Made by a program: the position numbers and the translations under genes
Assembly (NCBI RefSeq): GCF_026213295.1
Contig: NC_079422.1
Span: forward strand, 1,770,250 to 1,834,249
Origin: Gadus chalcogrammus
Taxonomy: Eukaryota > Chordata > Actinopteri > Gadiformes > Gadidae
Direction: 5' to 3'
Length of the DNA stretch: 64,000 bases
In this document: one piece after another, positions 44,101 through 55,246 of the stretch
Layout: the number at the start of each line of letters is the position of its first letter
Position numbering within the stretch: the first letter of the stretch is position 1
Notes under the pieces: model-generated
What the model was told of the DNA's origin: nothing
Databases searched by the model: none
Seen by the model: only the letters and a program-made list of their open reading frames with translations

Positions 44101-47100
44101 AAATTTACAGAGATACCAACATTTATTATTTTTATACCTGCACAATTCTTTTCAGAGCGCCAGAATCACTTTTTGACCAACAATGTGTCTTTGACCTTAT
44201 ATTGTTGATTTTGCTCAAAACTAATGTATTCCCCTTCCAAATGGTGGAGTATGGCCCTATTGCCCTTTGGTAAGCTTAGTAACACGTTGCATTGAAATTG
44301 ACAGAGATACCAACATTTGTTATTTTTATGCCGGCAAAATTCTGTTCAGAGCGCTTAGAATCACTTTTTGACCAACAATGTGTTTTTGACTTGTTTTTCT
44401 GAAACGAACAGAATATCAACATTTCTGGTTTTTATGCGTGCCAAATGTTTTTCAGAGCGCTAGAATCACTTTTTGACCAACAATGTGTCTTTGACCTTAT
44501 ATTGTTGATTTTGCTCAAAACTAATGTATTCCACTTCCAAATAGTGGAGTATGGCCCTATAACCCTTTGGTAAGCTTAATAACACGTTTGCATTGAAATT
44601 GACAGATATCAACATTTTTGGTTTTTACGCTTGCAAAATGCTTTTCAGAGCGCTAGAATCACTTTTTGACCAACAATGTGTTTTCGACTTGTTTTCTGAA
44701 ATGAACAGAAAAATCAACATTTCTTGTTTTTATGCGTGCCAAATGCTTTTCAGAGCGCTAGAATCACTTTTCGACCAACAACGTGTTTTTGACCTTACAT
44801 TGTTGATTTTGCTCAAAACTAATGTATTCCCCTTCCAAATGGTGGAGTATGGCCCTATAACCCTTTGGTAAGCTTAGTAACACGTTTGCATTGAAATTGA
44901 CAGAGATACCAACATTTATTATTTTTATGCCGGCAAAATTCTGTTCAGAGCGCTTAGAATCACTTTTTGACCAACAATGTGTTTTTGACTTGTTTTTCTG
45001 AAACGAACAGAAATATCAACATTTCTTGTTTTTATGCGTGCCAAATGTTTTTCAGAGCGCTAGAATCACTTTTTGACCAACAATGTGTCTTTGACCTTAT
45101 ATTGTTGATTTTGCTCAAAACTAATGTATTCCCCTTCCAAATGGTGGAGTATGGCCCTATAACCCTTTGGTAAGCTTAATAACACGTTTGCATTGAAATT
45201 GACAGATATCAACATTTTTGGTTTTTACGCTTGCAAAATGCTTTTCAGAGCGCTAGAATCACTTTTTGACCAACAATGTGTTTTTGACTTGTTTTCTGAA
45301 ATGAACAGAAAAATCAACATTTCTTGTTTTTATGCGTGCCAAATGCTTTTCAGAGCGCCAGAATCACTTTTTGACCAACAATGTGTTTTTAACCTTATAT
45401 TGTTGATTTTGCTCAAAACTAATGTATTCCCCTTCCAAATAGTGGAGTATGGCCCTATAACCCTTTGGTAAGCTAAGTAACACGTTTGCATTGAAATTGA
45501 CAGAGATACCAACATTTCTTGTTTTTATGCGTTCCAAATGCTTTTCAGAGCGCTAGAATCACTTTTCGACCAACAACGTGTTTTTGACCTTACATTGTTG
45601 ATATTGCTCAAAACTAATATATTCCACTTCCAAATAGTGGAGTATGGCCCAATAACCCTTTGGTAAGCTTTGTAACACGTTTGCATTGAAATTGACAGAG
45701 ATACCAACATTTCTTGTTTTTATACCTGCACAATTCTTTTCAGAGCGCTAGAATCACTTTTTGACCAACAATGTGTTTTCGACATGTTTTCTGAAATGAA
45801 CAGAAAAATCAACATTTCTTGTTTTTATGAGTGCGAAATGCTTTTCAGAGCGCTAGAATCACTTTTGACCATCAATGTGTCTTTGACCTTATATTGTTGA
45901 TTTTGCTCAAAACTAATGTATTCCCCTTCCAAATGGTGGAGCCCTATAACCCTGTGGTGAGCTTAGTAACACGTTTGCATTGAAATGACAGATATCAACA
46001 TTTTTGTTTTTACGCATGCAAAATGCTTTTCAGAGCGCTAGAATCACTTTTTGACCAACAATGTGTTTTTCGACTTGTTTTCTGAAATGAACAGAAAAAT
46101 CAACATTTCTTGTTTTTATGCGTGCCAAATGCTTTTCAGAGCGCTAGAATCACTTTTTGACCAACAATGTGTCTTTGACCTTATATTGTTGATTTTGCTC
46201 AAAACTTATATATTCCACTTCCAAATAGTGGAGTATGGCCCAATAACCCTTTGGTAAGCTTTGTAACACGTTTGCATTGAAATTGACAGAGATACCAACA
46301 TTTCTTGTTTTTATACCTGCACAATTCTTTTCAGAGCGCTTAGAATCACTTTTTGACCAACAATGTGTTTTCGACATGTTTTCTGAAATGAACAGAAAAA
46401 TCAACATTTCTTGTTTTTATGCGTGCCAAATACTTTTCAGAGCGCTAGAATCACTTTTTGACCAACAATGTGTCTTTGACCTTATATTGTTGATTTTGCT
46501 CAAAACTAATGTATTCCCCTTCCAAATGGTGGAGCCCTATTGCCCTTTGGTAAGCTTAGTAACACGTTTGCATTGAAATTGACAGAGATACCAACATTTC
46601 TTGTTTTTATACCTGCACAATTCTTTTCAGAGCGCTAGAATCACTTTTTGACCAACAATGTGCTTTCGACATGTTTTCTGAAATGAACAGAAAAATCAAC
46701 ATTTCTTGTTTTTATGCGTGCCAAATGCTTTTCAGAGCGCTAGAATCACTTTTTGACCAACAATGTGTCTTTGACCTTATATTGTTGATTTTGCTCAAAA
46801 CTAATGTATTCCCCTTCCAAATGGTGGAGTATGGCCCTATTACCCTTTGGTAAGCTTAGTAACACGTTTGCATTGAAATTTACAGAGATACCAACATTTA
46901 TTATTTTTATACCTGCACAATTCTTTTCAGAGCGCTAGAATCACTTTTTGACCAACAATGTGTTTTCGACATGTTTTCTGAAATGAACAGAAAAATCAAC
47001 ATTTCTTGTTTTTATGAGTGCGAAATGCTTTTCAGAGCGCTAGAATCACTTTTTGACCATCAATGTGTCTTTGACCTTATATTGTTGATTTTGCTCAAAA

Positions 47101-50100
47101 CTAATGTATTCCCCTTCCAAATGGTGGAGTATGGCCCTATTGCCCTTTGGTAAGCTTAGTAACACGTTTGCATTGAAATTGACAGAGATACCAACATTTG
47201 TTATTTTTATGCCGGCAAAATTCTGTTCAGAGCGCTTAGAATCACTTTTTGACCAACAATGTGTTTTTGACTTGTTTTTCTGAAACGAACAGAAATATCA
47301 ACATTTCTTGTTTTTATGCGTGCCAAATGTTTTTCAGAGCGCTAGAATCACTTTTTGACCAACAATGTGTCTTTGACCTTATATTGTTGATTTTGCTCAA
47401 AACTAATGTATTCCACTTCCAAATAGTGGAGTATGGCCCTATAACCCTTTGGTAAGCTTAATAACACGTTTGCATTGAAATTGACAGATATCAACATTTT
47501 TGGTTTTTACGCTTGCAAAATGCTTTTCAGAGCGCTAGAATCACTTTTTGACCAACAATGTGTTTTCGACTTGTTTTCTGAAATGAACAGAAAAATCAAC
47601 ATTTCTTGTTTTTATGCGTGCCAAATGCTTTTCAGAGCGCTAGAATCACTTTTCGACCAACAACGTGTTTTGACCTTACATTGTTGATTTTGCTCAAAAC
47701 TAATGTATTCCCCTTCCAAATGGTGGAGTATGGCCCTATAACCCTTTGGTAAGCTTAGTAACACGTTTGCATTGAAATTGACAGAGATACCAACATTTAT
47801 TATTTTTATGCCGGCAAAATTCTGTTCAGAGCGCTTAGAATCACTTTTTGACCAACAATGTGTTTTTGACTTGTTTTTCTGAAACAAACAGAAATATCAT
47901 CATTTCTTGTTTTTATGCGTGCCAAATGTTTTTCAGAGCGCTAGAATCACTTTTGGACCAACAATGTGTCTTTGACCTTATATTGTTGATTTTGCTCAAA
48001 ACTAATGTATTCCCTTCCAAATGGTGGAGTATGGCCCTATTACCCTTTGGTAAGCTTAGTAACACGTTTGCATTGAAATTGACAGAGATACCAACATTTA
48101 TTATTTTTATGCCGGCAAAATTCTTTTCAGAGCGCTTAGAATCACTTTTTGACCAACAATGTGTTTTTGACTTGTTTCTGAAATGAACAGAAAAATCAAC
48201 ATTCCTTGTTTTTATGCGTGCCAAATGCTTTTCAGAGCGCTAGAATCACTTTTTGACCAACAATGTGTCTTTGACCTTATGTTGTTGATTTTGCTCAAAA
48301 CGAATGTATTCCCCTTCCAAATGGTGGAGTATGGCCCTATTACCCTTTGGTAAGCTTAGTAACACGTTTGCATTGAAATTGACAGAGATACCAACATTTA
48401 TTATTTTTATGCCGGCAAAATTCTTTTCAGAGCGCTTAGAATCACTTTTTGACCAACAATGTGTTTTTGACTTGTTTTCTGAAATGAACAGAAAAATCAA
48501 CATTCCTTGTTTTTATGCGTGCCAAATGCTTTTCAGAGCGCTAGAATCACTTTTTGACCAACAATGTGTCTTTGACCTTATATTGTTGATTTTGATCAAA
48601 ACTTATGTATTCCCCTTCCAAATGGTGGAGTATGGCCCTATTGCCCTTTGGTAAGCTTAGTAACACGTTTGCATTGAAATTGACAGAGATACCAACATTT
48701 CTTGTTTTTATACCTGCACAATTCTTTTCAGAGCGCTAGAATCACTTTTTGACCAACAATGTGTTTTCGACATGTTTTCTGAAATGAACAGAAAAATCAA
48801 CATTTCTTGTTTTTATGCGTGCCAAATGCTTTTCAGAGCGCTAGAATCACTTTTTGACCAACAATGTGTCTTTGACCTTATATTGTTGATTTTGCTCAAA
48901 ACTAATGTATTCCCCTTCCAAATGGTGGAGTATGGCCCTATTACCCTTTGGTAAGCTTAGTAACACGTTTGCATTGAAATTTACAGAGATACCAACATTT
49001 CTTGTTTTTATGAGTGCGAAATGCTTTTCAGAGCGCTAGAATCACTTTTTGACCATCAATGTGTCTTTGACCTTATATTGTTGATTTTGCTCAAAACTAA
49101 TGTATTCCCCTTCCAAATGGTGGAGTATGGCCCTATTACCCTTTGGTAAGCATAGTAACATGTTTGCATTGAAATCGACAGAGATACCAACATTTATTGT
49201 TTTTATGCCGGCAAAATGCTTTTCAGAGCGCTAGAATCACTTTTTGACCAACAATGTGTTTTTGACTTGTTTTTCTGAAACAAATAGAGACATCAACTTT
49301 TCTTGTTTTTATGCGTGCCAAATGCTTTTCAGAGCGCCAGAATCACTTTTTGACCAACAATGTGTTTTTAACCTTATATTGTTGATTTTGCTCAAAACTA
49401 ATGTATTCCCCTTCCAAATGGTGGAGTATGGCCCTATTACCCTTTGGTAAGCTTAGTAACACGTTTGCATTGAAATTGACAGAGATACCAACATTTATTA
49501 TTTTTAAGCCGGCAAAATTCTTTTCAGAGCGCTTAGAATCACTTTTTGACCAACAATGTGTTTTCGACTTGCTTTCTGAAATGAACAGAAAAATCAACAT
49601 TTCTTGTTTTTATGAGTGCCAAATGCTTTTCAGAGCGCTAGAATCACTTTCTGACCAACAATGTGTCTTTGACCTTATATTGTTGATTTTGCTCAAAACT
49701 GATGTATTCCACTTCCAAATAGTGGAGTATGGCCTTATAACCCTTTGGTAAGCTTAATAACACGTTTGCATTGAAATTGAAAGATATCAACATTTTTGGT
49801 TTTTACGCTTGCAAAATGCTTTTCAGAGCGCTAGAATCACTTTTTGACCAACAATGTGTTTTCGACTTGTTTTCTGAAATGAACAGAAAAATCAACATTT
49901 CTTGTTTTTATGCGTTCCAAATGCTTTTCAGAGCGCTAGAATCACTTTTCGACCAACAACGTGTTTTTGACCTTACATTGTTGATTTTGCTCAAAACTAA
50001 TATATTCCACTTCCAAATAGTGGAGTATGGCCCAATAACCCTTTGGTAAGCTTTGTAACACGTTTGCATTGAAATTGACAGAGATACCAACATTTATTGT

Positions 50101-51077
50101 TTTTATGCCGGCAAAATGCTTTTCAGAGCGCTAGAATCACTTTTTGACCAACAATGTGTTTTTAACCTTATATTGTTGATTTTGCTCAAAACTAATGTAT
50201 TCCACTACCAAATAGTGGAGTATGGCCCTATAACCCTTTGGTAAGCTTAGTCACACGTTTGCATTGAAAATGACATATCAACATTTTTGGTTTTTACGCA
50301 TGCAAAATGCTTTTCAGAGCGCTAGAATCACTTTTTGACCAACAATGTGTTTTCGACTTGTTTTCTGAAATGAACAGAAAAAATCAACATTTCTTGTTTT
50401 TATGCGTGCCAAATGCTTTTCAGAGCGCTAGAATCACTTTTCGACCAACAACGTGTTTTTGACCTACATTGTTGGTTTGCTCAAAAACTAATGTATTCCC
50501 CTTCCAAATGGTGGAGTATGGCCCTATAACCCTTTGGTAAGCTTAGTAACACGTTTGCATTGAAATTGACAGAGATACCAACATTTATTATTTTTATGCC
50601 GGCAAAATTCTGTTCAGAGCGCTTAGAATCACATTTTGACCAACAATGTGTTTTTGACTTGTTTTTCTGAAACGAACAGAAATATCAACATTTCTTGTTT
50701 TTATGCGTGCCAAATGTTTTTCAGAGCGCTAGAATCACTTTTTGACCAACAATGTGTCTTTGACCTTATATTGTTGATTTTAATCAAAACTAATGTATTC
50801 CACTTCCAAATAGTGGAGTATGGCCCTATAACCCTTTGGTAAGCTTAATAACACAGTTGCATTGAAATTGACAGATATCAACATTTTTGGTTTTTACGCT
50901 TGCAAAATGCTTTTCAGAGCGCTAGAATCACTTTTTGACCAACAATGTGTTTTCGACTTGTTTTCTGAAATGAACAGAAAAATCAACATTTCTTGTTTTT
51001 ATGCGTGCCAAATGTTTTTCAGAGCGCTAGAATCACTTTTCGACCAACAACGTGTTTTTGACCTTACATTGTTGATT
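29184..51077. repeat. Satellite array, modular 195-bp and 105-bp units, about 22 kb
   Basis: Two building blocks tile the region. Module A (195 bp) runs from TTGGTAAGCTTAGTAACACG through TTTGCATTGAAATTGACAGA, CTTTTCAGAGCGCTAGAATC and CATTGTTGATTTTGCTCAAA to a CCACTTCCAAATAGTGG hairpin. Module B (105 bp) is a partial duplication of A's core (about 75 bp around CAGAGCGCTAG) plus a linker TTTTCTGAAATGAACAGAAA. The left 5 kb has A with irregular B insertions; from about 34.6 kb A and B mostly alternate (300-bp period), with 600-bp higher-order repeats in places. Short frames in both strands repeat with the units and are not separate genes. It is cut off by an assembly gap. Confidence 0.95.
36829..38907 (+). 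repeat. 600-bp higher-order repeat block in the satellite
   Basis: Equivalent positions recur at 36829, 37429, 38029 and 38629, exactly 600 bp apart, each an A-B-A'-B' set. Diagnostic variants include GATACCAACATTTATTATTT with CTGTTCAGAGCGCTTAGAAT in one half and TCAACATTTTTG in the other. The same pattern recurs at 44593/45193. Confidence 0.85.
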
Positions 51078-51177
51078 NNNNNNNNNNNNNNNNNNNNNNN
51101 NNNNNNNNNNNNNNNNNNNNNNNNNNNNNNNNNNNNNNNNNNNNNNNNNNNNNNNNNNNNNNNNNNNNNNNNNNNNN
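51078..51177. other. Assembly gap, 100 N
   Basis: Exactly 100 N at the right end of the satellite array, a typical placeholder for a gap of unknown size. The true array is probably longer than shown. Confidence 0.99.
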
Positions 51178-51655
51178 CAGTCATGGTTGCCCTTAATATT
51201 TACATCCGTCTACATTATTTTGTAGCCTTATTCAATCAGATGTTTAAAAAGTGCATTGTTTGAAATTGAAATACAACAAATCTGCCTGTATTTTTAATTG
51301 TATTATTGGTTTACAAAAGTTCTATGAAGCAATGACTTCTGGGAATTTCAAAACCGAATCAGACCGCGTCTGCGTATAGGGGGTTGTTAGAAGTTGAAAG
51401 TTGGAAGATACCAGAGTCTGCTGAGGTTACTATGAGTATGAACTATGAATCGAGGAATTAAGCGACAGAAGGGAGGAGCGGAGAAAAAGAGAGCGAAATC
51501 CAGGAAATTACTGTTATTTCCGTGCATGTGAAGTTATATCTGTGTGTTGCGGGCACGCGCGTGCGTGCGCGTCCCTGTGTGGCCCGCTGGTGGGTGAAAA
51601 TGCCAGGGCCGTTTTTTAATCCCAGTCCGTCACTGGACAGAACCCTGATCTGATC

Positions 51656-51792
51656 TATGATGTTCTCCTCCAGTACTTCAGTGATGCATCATCATGTCTC
51701 CCACTAGCTGACTTTTATGCTACCCTGCCCAGACCCAACGAGAATCCAGTAGACAACTGGTTGAGGATCAACAGAGCTGCCGATCTGGCTGA
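51656..51792 (+). pseudogene. Gag-like retroelement fragment (tentative)
   Basis: An open stretch reading YDVLLQYFSDASSCLPLADF and then NPVDNWLRINRAADLA. The last part resembles the DxWIRLNKAADLAD block of fish retroelement Gag proteins. It is cut off by the TTAA element at 51793. The preceding 51178-51655 shows no gene I recognise. Confidence 0.3.
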
Positions 51793-53536
51793 TTAAAGGT
51801 CCCATGACATGCTATTTTATGTATTCTTTAATATAGGTATTAGTGGGCAACTAACACAGTATTCAAAGATGTTCCCTAAATTCAGCCGTGGTGCAGAGTT
51901 ACAGCCACTCCGAGCCAGTCGCACATTGAGCTTCCCCCAAATGCGCTGTTTCGGTGGGCGTGTCAAGGAGGAGGGTGGGGGTGTGGCCCTGAGCAGCTTG
52001 CAGCCACCATGCGCTCTGTTTACAGTGGATGTATCGCAATGGCGAGGCGCACACCCTTTAGCCGTGTTCTGTAAATATTCTAGAACACACGGGAGTCCTG
52101 GAGCTCTATATCTAAATATTATCATATAGCCTACACAGATATCTATATCATATAATATATATTATCACGGCCAAAAGCTGTGTGAGCCGATATTATGAAT
52201 CTCAAACGACCGTGTTGGGTTCTCCGACGTTCCTGGTTCTTCAACGTCCACATCAATGTGAATACACACACTGTAACGCAAGTGTTTCTTGTCGGTTCTT
52301 TGACGTGTCTTGTATTTCCACAACGAGACTGTCGTGGGGGTTATCTGAGCCATGGTTGAGAAGGAATTGGGGGAAAGGAACTTTGTTTTGACTCGCTGAA
52401 GTACATGAACTGCGACATGCCGCCGGTTGCCGCGAGGCACCATCGCCCGGCAGCGGGCAGCCGGCAGCGCGCGGTTCAGTCGACTTCAGGTTGATGTGAA
52501 AGTGGAAGAACCAGAGACGTCGCAGAACCCGACAAAGTCGTTTGTGATTCATAATATCGTCTGGAGGCGCACACAATATGTTATATGATATAGATATCTA
52601 TGTATTATATGATATTATTTAGATATAGAGCTCCAGGACTGTAACGCAAGTGTTGTACACTTCCTTGTTATTTGGATAACCGTTCTGCTGTTGGTGTGAT
52701 GGCGCATAACACGAATGAATGAATTGGGGGGAAGGAACTTTGGCTTTGACTCCCTCAAGAACATGAACCACGACATGGAGGAGAAAGGGATTGTTGGCGG
52801 CGAATGTCTCCCGCTTGATCCCCGCTGAGGGACCATCGCCGGAGGCGGAGGTGCATAAGCGCTGCCCGGCAAAGATCCCTTTCTCCTCCTTGTCGTGGTT
52901 CATGGTCTTGAGGGAGTCAAAGCCAAAGTTCCTTTGGCTTTCCTTTGGCTGAAGCCAAAGTTCCAGAACCCTTTGTCGGGTTCTGGCTCTTCCACTTTCA
53001 CATCAACCTGAAGTCGACTGAACCGCGCGCTGCCTGCTGCCGGCTGCCCGCTGCCGGGCGATGGTGCCTCGCGGCAACCGGCGGCATGTCGCAGTTCATG
53101 TACTTCAGCGAGTCAAACCAAAGTTCCTTTCCCCCAATTCCTTCTCAACCATGGCTCAGATAACCCCCACGACAGTCTCGTTGTGGAAATACAAGACACG
53201 TCAAAGAACCGACAAGAAACACTTGCGTTTCAGTGTGTGTATTCACACACACACATGTGGCGCTCGCACGGTCGAGTCTCATTGGCGGGCCAACGTCTCT
53301 GGGCGGGCCAGGCAGAGTAAGGGGAGGAGCTGAGATTCCTGATGACGTCATGAGCACAGATATTCCAAATCAGCGCGCTTGAGCCTCCGTTTTTTCGAAG
53401 GCGAGCAGAACAGCTAGTGCTAGTTTTACACCAAACGCAAGTTTTAGCCACTGGGGGACCATAGGCAGGCTAGGGGAACTCATATTTATGTTAGAAAACC
53501 TCCCAAAGTGAGATTTTCATGTCATGGGACCTTTAA
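51793..53536. mobile_element. TTAA-flanked MITE (AGGTCCCATGACATG ends) with nested palindromes
   Basis: TTAA at 51793-51796 and 53533-53536 flank inverted ends AGGTCCCATGACATG. TTAA targets suggest a piggyBac-like mobiliser. Inside are inverted arms 52255-52535 and 52965-53260 (from CCCGACAAAG to CGTGGGGGTTATC). A smaller palindrome at 52705-52790/52855-52945 is centred on GGACCATCGCCGG. Another inverted-arm element spans 52095-52635 (arms starting GAGCTCTATATCTAAATA). No coding sequence; apparent frames are by-products of the arms. Confidence 0.7.
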
Positions 53537-53985
53537 AATGCGCAAATCATGGGTAGCTGAAGATCCAGGCCACTTTGCAACATCATCCAGTAGGCTATGT
53601 TAAAATTTGCATCAAAAACAACCTGCGTGTTGATGGAATGCACTTTCTTCCTATTGACGAACACGTCCTCGTCTTTTGATGGTGCAATTATTTTTATGTG
53701 CGTCCCGTCAATAGCACCGACCACACCGGGCATACCTGCAATTGCCATGAAGTTGGCTTTGATCCTGTGTAATTGTTGAATGTCCAAAGGAAAGTTTATG
53801 GCACGGCTGACTGATGGTTGCAATAATTTTAAATCGTCGGCATTGCAAAGTTGCATTTCCCCTGTTGCTAAATAACGTAGTGTGGCCAAACATTTTATTT
53901 CGGGACTAATCAGATTATTCCTGTTAGTCGGGATGTTATTGCATTGCGCATTAACTCCACAATAAGTTGAATACCCTAACATTTC
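53533..53985 (-). pseudogene. HARBI1-type Harbinger transposase fragment
   Basis: A 149-residue frame. SPEIKCLATLRYLATG (about 27-42) and QPSVSRAI (about 56) match the HARBI1 helix-turn-helix region. GVVGAIDGTHIKIIAPS (about 86-102) holds the first catalytic Asp, and VHSINTQVVFDANFN follows. Near residue 130 the frame shifts; the second catalytic block (WPGSSATHD) is readable in another frame until the TTAA element at 53536 cuts it. The final Glu region is missing. Confidence 0.7.
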
Positions 53986-54233
53986 GTCTCGCAGGCATTT
54001 TACGATTCTTTGTGAATAGGTCTTACTGAGTTAGGAGTCCTCTTGAGGACTTTTAAGCTCTCCTAGACTTAGGTGCTACTTTTAGTCCTAAAATACTTTG
54101 TGAATTGCTCTTAGTGAAAAAAGTTAGGAGTCCTAAATTTAAGAGTGACACGCCCATTATTTTTAGGAGTTACTCCTAAATTCGCCAGTTAGGACCTACT
54201 TTTAGCCCTAAGATCCTTTGTGAATACGGCCCC
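53986..54233 (-). mobile_element. Right end of a PIF-Harbinger element
   Basis: Read inward from 54233: GGGGCCGTATTCACAAAGGA followed by CTTAGGGCTAAAAGTAGGTC and repeated TTAGGAGT motifs. This is a well-known fish Harbinger end. It abuts the piggyBac transposase reading frame, which starts again at 54234, so this element inserted in that gene. The left end is not found. Confidence 0.6.
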
Positions 54234-54651
54234 TGGTCTGCTGAAATGGGAAATCCTGTTTTCAAGGAAACAATGTCTCGCCAGAATTTCAGAGATATCA
54301 TGCGCTATCTGCGCTTTGATGACAAGAGCACAAGGGCTGCCCGCCTTCTGGAGGACAAATTTGCCAGGATATCAGAGACATTTGATCGATTTGTGAAAAA
54401 CAGCACTGCTTCTTACACGCCTGGGGAGAACATAACAGTTGGTGAAAAATTGTTCCCCATCAAGGCGCGCTGTCGTTTCACACAGTACATAAATAAACCG
54501 GATAAATGTGGCATAAAATTCTGGGTAGCCGCTGATGTTGAAACCAAATGCATGTTGAATGCCCATCCCTATCTAGGGAAAGACAACAGTAGGCCATCTG
54601 GACAGCACTTATCAGACAATGTTGTGCTTCGTCTGATGGAGCCATTCCTGG
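54234..54651 (+). pseudogene. piggyBac-type transposase, middle fragment (left of foldback element)
   Basis: Open frame WSAEMGNPVFKETMSRQNF, then MRYLRFDDKSTRAARLLEDK and GIKFWVAADVETKCMLNAHP, the DDE_Tnp_1_7 (PGBD) family signature. The usual first catalytic Asp lies in a TVDE motif; here it reads ITVGEKL, so that Asp is replaced by Gly and the enzyme would be inactive even if whole. The frame runs to EPFL, where the 6,900-bp foldback element begins; the next codons lie at 61559. N-terminus lost to the Harbinger insertion on the left. Confidence 0.75.
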
Positions 54652-55170
54652 CAACCCAGTCTCACCAATATGCGTACAGATCGCCCGGTTTGACACTTTC
54701 AAAAAGCGTGCAGTACATACGCCAAATGACCATTTCGCGTGCATATGATACGCAAAACCCAGCATTAACTGAATGGGAAATGCAATATTTTAGGACAGAT
54801 TCACCATTAAACGTGTTTCTAATGACATTTCTAGCGAGAAATGTACTTTTTACTTGCATAATCTTCAGTCAGTGATTGTGTGTGATCTTTAGTTTTATAG
54901 TTATTAGGAAGATTTTATCGGCTCGCTCGTATGTTTCAACGACGTCAGATTGTTAGGGACGCTGCTTTCGCTAAACTAGTAGCTCACGTGTTTCCTGCGT
55001 TTGTGTTATTAAACCGTTACTTTATGTAACTTTTAATGATATCATCTTGTTAGAAACACGTATATCTGAGAGCCAACCCAGTCGCCAAAAGCATACGTTG
55101 ACAGTGTACGTTTTCGTGAACACTGGATTACGTCGCGTTTCAACATAAAATAGCGTGTTATACACACACA

Positions 55171-55246
<76 letters not shown>

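Noticed and set aside
29184..51077. Dozens of 60-130-codon frames on both strands of the satellite
   Set aside because: They recur with the 195/300-bp unit, all end at the same unit-borne stops, and have no recognisable domain; they are shadows of the tandem repeat.
29184..51077. CRISPR-like array
   Set aside because: Units are far too long, contiguous and without unique spacers, and the setting is a eukaryotic genome.
52165..53333. Overlapping frames on both strands between 52.1 and 53.4 kb
   Set aside because: They mirror each other in the inverted arms of the TTAA element and show no domain.
55022..55245. Cys-Val repeat proteins from the CA/GT tracts (also 60720-61038)
   Set aside because: Pure dinucleotide translations, mirrored in both arms of the foldback element.
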